From an uncultured Azospirillum sp. (lineage in GTDB: Bacteria > Pseudomonadota > Alphaproteobacteria > RF32 > CAG-239): a stretch of 53,580 nt of DNA. This document shows, one piece after another, positions 33,920-41,757 of the stretch. The stretch is from contig UQCS01000009.1 of assembly GCA_900539605.1 (NCBI GenBank), positions 1 through 53,580 on the forward strand, in the 5' to 3' direction. A program made the position numbers and the translations under genes. How positions within the stretch are numbered: the first letter of the stretch is position 1; each line of letters begins with the position of its first letter. The notes beneath the pieces were generated by a model that made no database searches, was not told the origin of the DNA, and saw only the letters and a program-made list of their open reading frames with translations.

Positions 33920-34876
33920 TTACCAAATTCCGCGCGAAATCATAACCTGTGACGCCAGATAAACGGCATATACCGCAACGAAAAAAACGCCGGCGGTTCG
34001 GGTTATTTTGTTGCGACGGTAAACCAACGGCAACAACACCACGGTAGCCGCAAGCATCACCCACATATCATAGCGGACAAACTGCTGCGGAACCTCAACA
34101 TCGGTAATGGTTGCGGCTGCACCCATGATGAATACGATATTCCAGATGTTGGAACCGAGAACGTTGCCGATTGCCAGATCGCTTTGCTTACGAAACGCCG
34201 CCATACCGGAAGTTGCCAACTCGGGCAGCGAGGTACCGAAAGCAATGATCGTCAGGCCGATGACTTCTTCCGAAACACCAAAAGCCTGAGCAATGCGAAC
34301 AGCACCGTCAACCAGCAAATCTGCCCCATAGACGATACCGCCCAACCCCAAAACCGTTGCCGCGGAGACAAACCACCAGCTTTTGGCTGCCCACGGGCTC
34401 TGATTGTCGGCGCCCGGCGCTTCGCAATCGCTTTTGGAACTATGATAGTTGAAAACGACAAATGCCGCCAACATCAACAACATCACAATTCCCATCCAGC
34501 GAACAAAAACACCGGTCAGGGCAAAAGCAATAAAAGTGAGCGTCACCACCAGCAAAAAGCCATAATCGCGAAAAAAAGCCCGACGTTTGACCGCAATCGG
34601 AAAAATGACCGCTGTTCCGCCCAAAATAAGCAGAATGTTGGCGATGTTTGACCCCACGACATTACCCAGCACCAAACCTTCTGCCCCTTGCAAAGCCGAA
34701 GTGATGCTGACAACAAACTCGGGGGCCGAAGTTCCAAAAGCAACCACCGTCAGACCAACGATCAGAGGCGGAATTTTTAACTTATTGGCCATGGCAACCG
34801 AACCTTTGACAATGATGTCGGCGCCGGATATTAACAGTACAAAACCTGCCAATATCAAAAAAATCGATGTCATCAT
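33920..34876 (-). CDS. CaxA/YrbG-family calcium/sodium:proton antiporter
   Basis: 318 residues, about ten membrane segments in two inverted halves. The duplicated alpha-repeats are clear: VVAFGTSAPEFVVSITSAL with GNVVGSNIANI, and IIAFGTSLPELATSGMAAF with GNVLGSNIWNI. Family members exchange Ca2+ for Na+ or H+ in the inner membrane. Two adjacent ATG codons begin the frame. Confidence 0.92.
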   Translation of the reverse strand: MMTSIFLILAGFVLLISGADIIVKGSVAMANKLKIPPLIVGLTVVAFGTSAPEFVVSITSALQGAEGLVLGNVVGSNIANILLILGGTAVIFPIAVKRRAFFRDYGFLLVVTLTFIAFALTGVFVRWMGIVMLLMLAAFVVFNYHSSKSDCEAPGADNQSPWAAKSWWFVSAATVLGLGGIVYGADLLVDGAVRIAQAFGVSEEVIGLTIIAFGTSLPELATSGMAAFRKQSDLAIGNVLGSNIWNIVFIMGAAATITDVEVPQQFVRYDMWVMLAATVVLLPLVYRRNKITRTAGVFFVAVYAVYLASQVMISRGIW

Positions 34877-35027
34877 ATTCTTTTCATTTATGTGTTTATT
34901 TTAAGATTAAGATAATAGGCATAATAAATTTCCATGGCAATTATGATAACAAAGTCAGACAGATTTGGCAAACAATTTCTGTTTCATAAACCCGGACAAA
35001 TAAATCGAACCGGCATTGAAAATCCTC

Positions 35028-35056
35028 TTTACAATTTCTTTTTTAACCGCTAACTT
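35028..35056 (+). promoter_or_regulatory. Predicted promoter of structured RNA/leader
   Basis: TTTACA (35028-35033), 17 bases, TAACTT (35051-35056). The expected transcript start near 35062 falls just before the first hairpin. The rest of the gap from 34877 shows no gene. Confidence 0.4.
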
Positions 35057-35061
35057 GTGAT

Positions 35062-35260
35062 GCAGATATGTCTTCGGGCATATCGAGGGCGTCGAAAACC
35101 CTTTATTCTTCTGGTCGTGGCATACGACTTGAAAAAACGTGCCGACTTCTTACCTCCGGGTGGATGTCGGCTGAATAAGGTTTTGGCCAAATAAGCCGAG
35201 CCATTTTAGAAGAATAGTGGTTTTCGAACATCCGCCCGCCTGATTTTTTCGGCGGGTTTT
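35062..35260 (+). ncRNA. Candidate 200-nt structured RNA or attenuator leader upstream of PEGA lipoprotein
   Basis: Helices read by eye: P0 GATATGTC-TTCG-GGCATATC (35065-35084), an 8-pair hairpin with a C(UUCG)G tetraloop. P1 GGGCG (35087-35091) pairs with CGCCC (35233-35237). P2 TCGAAAACC (35092-35100) pairs with GGTTTTCGA (35219-35227). P3 ATTCTTCT (35105-35112) pairs with AGAAGAAT (35208-35215). P4 TGGC (35118-35121) pairs with GCCA (35200-35203). The apical hairpin is GCCGAC (35141-35146) with GTCGGC (35166-35171). The terminator stem CCCGCC/GGCGGG (35235-35256, then TTTTG) shares three bases with P1, so P1 and terminator exclude each other. It ends 28 bases before the lipoprotein ATG. 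A 6S-like free RNA is the main alternative. Confidence 0.55.
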
Positions 35261-35261
35261 G
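35235..35261 (+). terminator. Terminator hairpin at the end of the structured leader
   Basis: CCCGCC (35235-35240), ten-base loop, GGCGGG (35251-35256), then TTTTGTTG. It lies between the RNA and the lipoprotein gene on the same strand, as in transcription attenuators. Confidence 0.65.
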
Positions 35262-35288
35262 TTGTAATGATTAACAAAGGATGTTCTC

Positions 35289-35879
35289 ATGAAAAAATCT
35301 GTCTTACTTGCCGTGTTGATGCTTTCGGCCTGCGGAACCGTTTTGAGCGGCAGCAATCAAAATATCCGTTTTGACTCTAACCTCAAGGGAGTCAGGATTT
35401 TTGTTGACGGAATGGAGATTTGCAAAACGCCATGCGTCTATCCGTTGGAAAGAAAATCCGGAAGTGTGGTTGTGGTCGCCAAGAAAAAAGGCTATGAGGA
35501 CAAACAGATTATCCTGAGATCCGGTCTTAACGGTGCTTCCGTTCTAAATCTTGTCTTCTGGCCATGCTGGCTTACCGATGTAGCCACCGGCGGCATATGG
35601 CAATACAGTCACAACGGCTTTTATGTCGAAATGGAAAAGGGTGATCTTGCTAGCCGTACCCCCTCATTTTTTCAAAAAGCTTCCTTTCGTCAGTATGCTT
35701 TGTCCAATTTTGGAGCTCTGAAACTGGATGCGGCAACCAACCGGATAACAAGCGAGAACTTTATCGCGCTGGAAGTTCTGAACAAACTGCCGTCCGCACA
35801 ACTGCAAAAAATTGTCAACGATTCCGTTTCGCCGGTTAATCTTGTTGAAAATTTGGAAGAAGCCATCAAAAATCTTTGA
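35289..35879 (+). CDS. PEGA-domain lipoprotein
   Basis: 196 residues. Lipoprotein signal MKKSVLLAVLMLSACG with acceptor Cys15. A PEGA-type beta domain follows (KGVRIFVDGMEICKTPCVYPL, VVVAKKKGYEDKQIIL; about 35-80). Next comes a hydrophobic segment with WPCWLTDVATGG, common in PEGA lipoproteins that precede surface-anchored machinery. The C-terminal 90 residues are unassigned. AAAGGATG precedes the ATG. Preceded by the structured RNA with its own terminator, so expression may be attenuated. Confidence 0.82.
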   Translation: MKKSVLLAVLMLSACGTVLSGSNQNIRFDSNLKGVRIFVDGMEICKTPCVYPLERKSGSVVVVAKKKGYEDKQIILRSGLNGASVLNLVFWPCWLTDVATGGIWQYSHNGFYVEMEKGDLASRTPSFFQKASFRQYALSNFGALKLDAATNRITSENFIALEVLNKLPSAQLQKIVNDSVSPVNLVENLEEAIKNL

Positions 35880-35888
35880 TTTTTTAGG

Positions 35889-36320
35889 CTAAAACAGTTC
35901 CAGAACCGCTTTGCCGTCTTCGGTCATTCGCTCCGGAGTCCAGGCCGGTTCCCATACCACTTTGACCGTTACCTGTCCGACCCCGCACAGGGCTGCCACC
36001 GCATCTGCGGCCTGTTGCGGCAAAATGCCGGCCACCGGACAAGTCGGCGCCGTCAAAGTCATATCAATTTCGACGTTACCATTATTTAACCGGCGAATAT
36101 CGTAAATAAACCCCATATCATAGATATTGATCGGAATTTCGGGATCGCTGACATTTTTCAGGGCATTCACAATATCGTCGCCTGATGCGACAAGGGCACC
36201 TTCCGGCAACGGTTCTCCGGCCGTTGCCACATATTCTTCGGCCGGCGCCTGCGCTGCCAACGCCTGCAAAAGCTGCGCTTCCTGATCTTCGTCCAACAAC
36301 TCCGCTTTGTCTTCGCTCAT
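35889..36320 (-). CDS. sufT: SufT/MIP18-type (DUF59) Fe-S assembly factor
   Basis: 143 residues: an acidic N-terminal extension (about 1-45), then the DUF59 domain (DDIVNALKNVSDPEIPINIYDMGFIYDI, TLTAPTCPVAG with the conserved cysteine). SufT-type proteins help mature Fe-S proteins. Last gene of the suf operon, 17 bases after sufS. The domain is typical; the long acidic extension is less so. Confidence 0.9.
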   Translation of the reverse strand: MSEDKAELLDEDQEAQLLQALAAQAPAEEYVATAGEPLPEGALVASGDDIVNALKNVSDPEIPINIYDMGFIYDIRRLNNGNVEIDMTLTAPTCPVAGILPQQAADAVAALCGVGQVTVKVVWEPAWTPERMTEDGKAVLELF

Positions 36321-36337
36321 TTAATGCCTTTCCTTTC

Positions 36338-37549
36338 CTAAAAAAAACTCTTGGCTTTGTTGAGGGCTGCAACAAAGCGGTCAATATCTTCATGGGTGGT
36401 ATACAGCCCGAACGATGCCCGTGCCAGCGAAGTATACCCCATTCGGGTAACAATCGGTTCGGCGCAATGATGCCCGGTTCGGATCGAAACCCCTTCCTTG
36501 TCCAAAACAAAAGCCACATCCTGAGGATGTATGTCTCCGAGGGCAAAGGCGATCACCGCCCCTTTTTCCGGCGCCGTGCCGACAATTTTCAGCTCGGGAA
36601 TTTCGTCCAGCCGCATCTGCGCATATTTCAGCAGTTCTTTTTCATGGGCGGCAATATTGTCCAACCCCAGATTTTTCATATAGTTCAAAGCTTCGCCAAG
36701 CCCGACCGCTTCGGCAATTGCCGGCGTGCCGGCTTCAAACCGTGCCGGCGGTTCGGCAAAATCGGTATGTTCCAGCGTTACTTTCTTAACCATGTCGCCG
36801 CCGGTCTGATAAGGCGGCATCGCTGCCAGCAGTTCATATTTTCCATACAACACGCCGATGCCGGTCGGACCGTAAGTCTTGTGTCCCGAAAAGACCAAAA
36901 AGTCGCAATCAATATCTTTGACATCCACCGACTGATGAACGACAGACTGGCAGGCATCAACCAGACACAACGCCCCGCAACGATGAGCGGCCGTCGCTAT
37001 TTGCTTAACCGGAAAAACGGTGCCGAGTACATTCGACATTCCGGCCACAGCTACCAACCGCGTTTGCGACGTCAGGGCATCGTAAAAATGATCGGGATTA
37101 TAGCTGCCGTCATCATTCAGTTTGAAAAACCTCAGGCTGCAGCCGGTTTGGTCGCGCACCATTTGCCACGGTACCAGGTTGGCATGATGCTCGGCTTCGG
37201 AAAGCAAAATCTCGTCACCTGCTTTAAGATTGTTCAGCCCCCAGCTGGCGGCAACCAGATTAATCCCTTCGGTTGCCGAACGCGTAAAGACCACTTCACG
37301 GCTTTCGGCATTGATAAAAGCAGCCACGGTTTCCCGTGCTTTTTCATAAGCGACGGTCGCCTGCTCGGACAAATAATAGGCACCGCGATGAATGTTGGAA
37401 TAGCCGGTACGATAAAAATTCATCATCCGATCCAACACTTTTTGCGGTTTTTGCGCCGAAGCCGCCGTATCCAGAAAAGTGTTGGGTTTGCCGTTGACCG
37501 GCAATAAAAGTTCGGGAAAATCTTTTCTTATTTCATACACATCATACAT
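36338..37549 (-). CDS. sufS: Cysteine desulfurase SufS
   Basis: 403 residues, PLP-dependent. Lys224 (SGHKTYGPTGIG) binds PLP, and Cys362 (RTGHHCAEP) carries the persulfide. This supplies sulfur to SufE and then to SufBCD. The start overlaps the alpha/beta hydrolase stop by 8 bases. All active-site residues are present. Confidence 0.97.
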   Translation of the reverse strand: MYDVYEIRKDFPELLLPVNGKPNTFLDTAASAQKPQKVLDRMMNFYRTGYSNIHRGAYYLSEQATVAYEKARETVAAFINAESREVVFTRSATEGINLVAASWGLNNLKAGDEILLSEAEHHANLVPWQMVRDQTGCSLRFFKLNDDGSYNPDHFYDALTSQTRLVAVAGMSNVLGTVFPVKQIATAAHRCGALCLVDACQSVVHQSVDVKDIDCDFLVFSGHKTYGPTGIGVLYGKYELLAAMPPYQTGGDMVKKVTLEHTDFAEPPARFEAGTPAIAEAVGLGEALNYMKNLGLDNIAAHEKELLKYAQMRLDEIPELKIVGTAPEKGAVIAFALGDIHPQDVAFVLDKEGVSIRTGHHCAEPIVTRMGYTSLARASFGLYTTHEDIDRFVAALNKAKSFF

Positions 37550-38324
37550 TTTTTTCTACCCATGCACGGACGGTTTGATACAGATCAATGCCGTTATGGC
37601 GTTTTTCGTACAGGTGTCCGCATTGTTCTAAAATAGTCATTTGCTTCGGACATTGCAAACCGGTAAACAATTTGTTGTTGTTATAAAGAGTGGATGAAGG
37701 ATCCTGATCACCAGTGATCACCAGAGTCGGGCATTTGATTAAAAAGGCATCGCGCACCAGATCGTAGCGCAGCATATCGCGCACGACATCAAACGACAGC
37801 CAGCCGTTAAGTTCGGGATGATTCTTGTTTTCGCGATAAATCCGCCCTTCGCGCTGCCACTGCCGGTAACTGTCATGTTCGTTTAACAGGCGCGAACGCA
37901 CAAAATATTTTCCGCCGACCATCGCCGCCACTGGCACCAGCAGGCTCACCCGCTCAGGGTGATCTTCGGCATATTTCAAAACGCTGCCGCCGCCCAGCGA
38001 ATGGCCGCTGAGGGCAAACGGTTCGGCATAAAAAGGCTGCGTCGTCGCCCAAGCAACAACGGTATTCAGATCTTTGACAAACGAACTCAGCGTCGCAAAT
38101 TCTAAACTGCCGTCACTGGCGCCGAAAGAATGGCGCGAATCGAAAGACACGACGACAAAACCGTTGTCAACAAACGCCTGAAGCGGACGCCGCACCATCA
38201 CCTGCCCCTTGTGCCCGCTCAAGCCATGCTGCACAAAAGCCAGACGCCGGTTACCCGAGTGCTCCAGCCCTTCGACGCTGACGGCAATTTTTTCGCCTTG
38301 CTGATTGCTGATAAAAGTCTTCAT
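37542..38324 (-). CDS. Alpha/beta hydrolase inside suf operon
   Basis: 260 residues of the serine hydrolase fold. The nucleophile elbow is GHSLGGGS (about residues 118-125), and Asp/His are expected near VITGDQDPSS and EQCGHLYEK. AFVQHGLSGHKGQ gives the oxyanion loop. Substrate unknown. Lies between sufD (9 bases upstream) and sufS (overlapping by 8 bases); not a standard suf gene. Confidence 0.88.
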   Translation of the reverse strand: MKTFISNQQGEKIAVSVEGLEHSGNRRLAFVQHGLSGHKGQVMVRRPLQAFVDNGFVVVSFDSRHSFGASDGSLEFATLSSFVKDLNTVVAWATTQPFYAEPFALSGHSLGGGSVLKYAEDHPERVSLLVPVAAMVGGKYFVRSRLLNEHDSYRQWQREGRIYRENKNHPELNGWLSFDVVRDMLRYDLVRDAFLIKCPTLVITGDQDPSSTLYNNNKLFTGLQCPKQMTILEQCGHLYEKRHNGIDLYQTVRAWVEKNV

Positions 38325-38333
38325 ATACCTTCC

Positions 38334-39671
38334 TTAAACCCGGCTACGCAACCACTCGCGGATTTCGGGCTGTTGTACTCGCCCGATCACATCATCCAAA
38401 TAGGCATCAATCAAAATCCGGCGCGCTTCGTCTTCGCCGATCCCGCGCGAACGCATATAAAACAGTTGCTCCTGATCCAGTTCGCCACAAGCGGCACCGT
38501 GCGAACATTTGACGTTGTCGGCGTAAATTTCCAGCTCCGGCTTAACATCAACCTCGGCGTTGTCACTCAGCAAAATCGCCTTATGCAGCTGCCGGCCTTC
38601 GGTTTCCTGGGCATCGGGCGCGATCCGGATTTTTCCCTGAAAAACGCCTTTGGCCTCCCCGCCGACCACGCCTTTGATCAGTTGGGAAGAAAAAGTGCGC
38701 TCCGCCAGATGCTCAATATCAGTGGTGGTATCCAGCGTTGCCCAGCCGTTCATGACATAAGCCGCGTTAACCTCCGCTTTGGCCTCCCGGTCAACCAACC
38801 GTACCCGGGTTTCGTTGCGACCGAGGTCGGCGCCTTTTTGCAGGCAAAAACCGTTATAAATGCCGCCACCGCGAACTTGAACCGTCGTCAGGGCGATATG
38901 CACCGCCTTAAAAGCCTCGTCCTGAAGCTTGCAATGATTCAGCACTGCCCCCGTTCCCAAATAAATTTCACTGACAATATTATTGAAATAACGCGACTTG
39001 GCATCGCCGCTGTAATGATAATATTCCAACAAATCTGCCGCCGCCTCTTCCTCAATCACCACCAGAAAGCGCATATGAGACATTTGGTTGATTTCGCCGC
39101 AATCGGTATGGTTAATCAGCATCAGCGGCCGCTCAAGCCGGACTCCCCGGCCGATGCGGATAAACAGCCCTTCTTCCAGATAAGCGGTGTTCAATGCCGC
39201 AAAAGGATAATCGTTTAACTCAATATATTTTCCCAGCAGATGATTTTCTTCGCCGCTGAGTAACGCTTCCATCAGCGTTATGACCTCGACGCCGCGCGGC
39301 AGCGCCGGATAGACCGGAACAAACTGACCGTTATAAAAATGCAGCTGCCAGGCATTAAACGGCAAGTCAAGCCGGCAGTCGGGACCATAGTCATGCCCGT
39401 TGCAATTGCATCCTTCGCAACCGTCTTTGCCGCAATGACAAGACTCGGCCGCTTCGCGGCAATCGCTACAAGTTTCACCTTCAAACTCGGCAATGAATTT
39501 AGATGCCGACACCACAAAATCTTCGGCTTTCAGATTATGTAACCGGGTATATTTCCATGCTTCGGTTTTTGCAGTCGGCAGGCGGAAAGCTACCCGCCCC
39601 TTTTGCCGCAATCCTTCCAGCCGCGGAAAATCGGCGCCGAACAATTCAATATCCTGTATCAGTCCCGCCAT
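38334..39671 (-). CDS. sufD: SufD scaffold protein with Cys-rich insertion
   Basis: 445 residues. Forms the SufBC2D scaffold. The beta-helix core is typical (NHTDCGEINQMSHMRF, HGAACGELDQEQLFYMRSRGI at the C-terminus). An unusual insertion near the N-terminus (about 64-100) holds eight cysteines, at positions 68, 71, 78, 80, 85, 88, 90 and 99 (ETCSDCREA, ESCHCGKDGCEGCNC). It interrupts the region between the helical N-terminus and the core. It looks able to bind zinc or an Fe-S cluster. I know of no SufD with such a segment. Confidence 0.93.
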   Translation of the reverse strand: MAGLIQDIELFGADFPRLEGLRQKGRVAFRLPTAKTEAWKYTRLHNLKAEDFVVSASKFIAEFEGETCSDCREAAESCHCGKDGCEGCNCNGHDYGPDCRLDLPFNAWQLHFYNGQFVPVYPALPRGVEVITLMEALLSGEENHLLGKYIELNDYPFAALNTAYLEEGLFIRIGRGVRLERPLMLINHTDCGEINQMSHMRFLVVIEEEAAADLLEYYHYSGDAKSRYFNNIVSEIYLGTGAVLNHCKLQDEAFKAVHIALTTVQVRGGGIYNGFCLQKGADLGRNETRVRLVDREAKAEVNAAYVMNGWATLDTTTDIEHLAERTFSSQLIKGVVGGEAKGVFQGKIRIAPDAQETEGRQLHKAILLSDNAEVDVKPELEIYADNVKCSHGAACGELDQEQLFYMRSRGIGEDEARRILIDAYLDDVIGRVQQPEIREWLRSRV

Positions 39672-39672
39672 C

Positions 39673-40431
39673 TTATTTTTCTTTCACAAACTCGGCATAG
39701 CCCTTTTCTTCCAATTCAAGAGCCAGATTTTTGCCGCCTGATTTAACAATATGCCCGTCGGCAAAAACATGGACAAAGTCGGGCACAATATAATTGAGCA
39801 GTCGTTGATAATGCGTAATCACCAGCAGGGAACGTTTGCCGTCGCGTAGACTGTTGACACCGTCGGCCACCACTTTCAGAGCATCGATATCCAACCCCGA
39901 ATCGGCTTCGTCCAAAATTGCCAGCTGCGGTTTCAAAACCGCCATTTGCAAAGTTTCCAGCCGTTTTTTTTCGCCGCCGGAAAAGCCGACGTTCACCGGA
40001 CGTTTGAGCATCTCGGCGTCAATACCCAGCTTACGCCCTTCTTCACGCACCATTTTGATAAATTCCATCGTATCCAATTCCGGCTCGCCGTGATATTTGC
40101 GCACCGCGTTGACAGCATGTTTGAGAAAGCTGGTTACCGGCACGCCCGGAATTTCCACCGGATACTGCATAATCAGAAACACGCCTTCGCGCGCCCGGTC
40201 TTCGGCCGACATTGCCATCAAGTCGCGGCCGCGAAGTTTTACGGTGCCGGAAGTGATTTCATAGCCCGGTTTGCCGCTCAGCAGGTAGGACAAGGTCGAT
40301 TTTCCGGCGCCGTTCGGCCCCATAATCGCATGAACCTCGCCTTCGTTGATGACAAGGTTGAAACCTTTGATAATCTCTTTGCCGGCCACTTTGGCATGCA
40401 AATCTTCTATTTCCAATAAAGGTGTGTTCAT
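39673..40431 (-). CDS. sufC: SufC ATPase
   Basis: 252 residues; ABC-type ATPase that drives the SufBCD scaffold. Walker A GPNGAGKST, signature FSGGEKKRLE, Walker B LAILDEADSGLDIDAL and the switch His in ITHYQRLL. One base separates it from sufD. No oddity seen. Confidence 0.97.
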   Translation of the reverse strand: MNTPLLEIEDLHAKVAGKEIIKGFNLVINEGEVHAIMGPNGAGKSTLSYLLSGKPGYEITSGTVKLRGRDLMAMSAEDRAREGVFLIMQYPVEIPGVPVTSFLKHAVNAVRKYHGEPELDTMEFIKMVREEGRKLGIDAEMLKRPVNVGFSGGEKKRLETLQMAVLKPQLAILDEADSGLDIDALKVVADGVNSLRDGKRSLLVITHYQRLLNYIVPDFVHVFADGHIVKSGGKNLALELEEKGYAEFVKEK

Positions 40432-40449
40432 TTCTTATTTATCCTACCG

Positions 40450-40737
40450 TTATTTTGTTTTTTGTTCCCACGCGTCTAAACGCTCTTCAATCACTTTAAG
40501 CTTGCCGCTTTTATAGTCCGCTACCTGCCGGTCGATGTTGTAACAGCATTTCAACTGGCCAAGCATGATTTCAACATCTGCCGCTTCTTCTATCAGTGCG
40601 GACAGATTGTCTTTGTTGCGGTTGACGTTCTTCAAAATCTCCTTCGTCAGTTCGGCCATTTCTTCCACCACCTGCAACATTTGCGGCCCTTTGCCCCAAA
40701 CCCGAATGGCACGCCGATATAAATCTTCTTCCTTCAT
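40450..40737 (-). CDS. MazG-like nucleotide pyrophosphohydrolase-fold protein
   Basis: A 95-residue all-helical protein. QVVEEMAELTKEIL and ALIEEAADVEIMLGQL give the EExxE...ExxxD metal-binding pattern of the MazG-like superfamily, which hydrolyses (d)NTPs to monophosphates. GGAG precedes the ATG. It lies in the middle of the suf operon, between the fusion gene (12 bases) and sufC (18 bases). Exact substrate unknown. Confidence 0.75.
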   Translation of the reverse strand: MKEEDLYRRAIRVWGKGPQMLQVVEEMAELTKEILKNVNRNKDNLSALIEEAADVEIMLGQLKCCYNIDRQVADYKSGKLKVIEERLDAWEQKTK

Positions 40738-40749
40738 CCGACAACTCCT

Positions 40750-41757
40750 TTAACAAAAAACTTCTTCATCATAATTGCGAGAAACCGCCTGTTTGAAAAA
40801 CAGCAGGCCTTCTTCGGCCAACGGCCTGAAATGGTTAGCATCGACACCGACGTCACAGCCGAAACGCTTACATTTCTGACGGCCGTGGATATGGCCGAAA
40901 GCATTGAACATTTGCGGATCCGCGCCCGAAGGTTTATGCGACAAATGCAACGGCTCACCATCCGACGTCGTGATAACGCGACTGAGGTCAACACTGGCAA
41001 AAGTGCGTTTCAATTCTTCCAGATATGCGGGATTGCGCCTGATTTCGTCACTTTCATAATTGCCCAGCACCAGATGAATATGGCCGTTAAGATGCATTGC
41101 AAATTCCAACTCGCCAAAATCTCCGAGATGCCATACGATATCTTCCGGCGCAACAATACGGTTCCAGTTAGCAACCAACGTCCAATCCATATCCCGCACC
41201 GTTTCAAACGGCCGCCGAGATAATTTCAAAGCACGTTCAGAACCAAAATGCGTATCGGAAGTAAAAAAGACCCGGCCATGGCTTTGCAAACGATGACGAA
41301 CTTCCGCCACCGTTTGTTCATAGCTGTCAAATACCCGGCACGGCATATTTTCGCAACGTTTACAAATGTAGCTTTTTCCGGGAAAACCGTCAGCAATTCC
41401 AACCACCACCGTTTTGCCGGCGCGACGGTTAAAATCAGTGCGCCCCAGCCACTCGCCGAGTTCAAACCGACTGGTCTGGGCATAGCTGCGTCCTTCGACG
41501 TGTTGCGCTTCCGGCGGCAACCAGAACATGACAACATCGGCACGGCTTAAGTAAAAGGTCTCCCATTCTACCTGACGATCATAATCAAAGTTATCACTTT
41601 TTTCGCGACGGGGGTTGGCAATATAGACATCCAGGTCGGTCAAATCGGCAATTGCCCGTTGCTGCCAGTTTTCGGCACCCATGATCGGGCCGGCCAGAAA
41701 AACCAGCTTTTTATCATCGTGCCGCTGCGGCGGCAGATCCGGAGTTAACAGCATCAT
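40750..41757 (-). CDS. Nucleoside 2-deoxyribosyltransferase-like + metallophosphoesterase fusion
   Basis: 335 residues. About 16-155 is a nucleoside 2-deoxyribosyltransferase-like Rossmann domain: LVFLAGPIMGAENWQQ, ADVVMFWLPPEAQHVEG and the family glutamate in SRFELGEW (Glu99). It also has a CKRCENMPC cysteine cluster (132-140). About 161-320 is a calcineurin-type phosphoesterase: SDTHFG (Asp168, His170), GDFG (212-215), GNYE (232-235; usually GNHD/E), GHIHGR (289-293). The start overlaps the sufB stop (TAATG). It stands ahead of the MazG-like gene and sufC. The domain pair suggests nucleotide or base salvage/hygiene; the reaction is unknown. Confidence 0.8.
   Translation of the reverse strand: MMLLTPDLPPQRHDDKKLVFLAGPIMGAENWQQRAIADLTDLDVYIANPRREKSDNFDYDRQVEWETFYLSRADVVMFWLPPEAQHVEGRSYAQTSRFELGEWLGRTDFNRRAGKTVVVGIADGFPGKSYICKRCENMPCRVFDSYEQTVAEVRHRLQSHGRVFFTSDTHFGSERALKLSRRPFETVRDMDWTLVANWNRIVAPEDIVWHLGDFGELEFAMHLNGHIHLVLGNYESDEIRRNPAYLEELKRTFASVDLSRVITTSDGEPLHLSHKPSGADPQMFNAFGHIHGRQKCKRFGCDVGVDANHFRPLAEEGLLFFKQAVSRNYDEEVFC

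Noticed and set aside
35062..35260. Assignment as tmRNA, RNase P RNA or SRP RNA
   Set aside because: None of their conserved core sequences could be seen. The 6S-like shape was noted, but no diagnostic 6S sequence was recognised, so no family name is given.
36185..37507. Long plus-strand reading frame (440 codons) opposite sufS/sufT
   Set aside because: It is the antisense shadow of sufS, whose protein is canonical. The translated sequence is Arg/His/Gln-rich without domain pattern. The same holds for long antisense frames at 38130-39218 (sufD), 11974-12771 (hslU) and 13432-14178 (murI).
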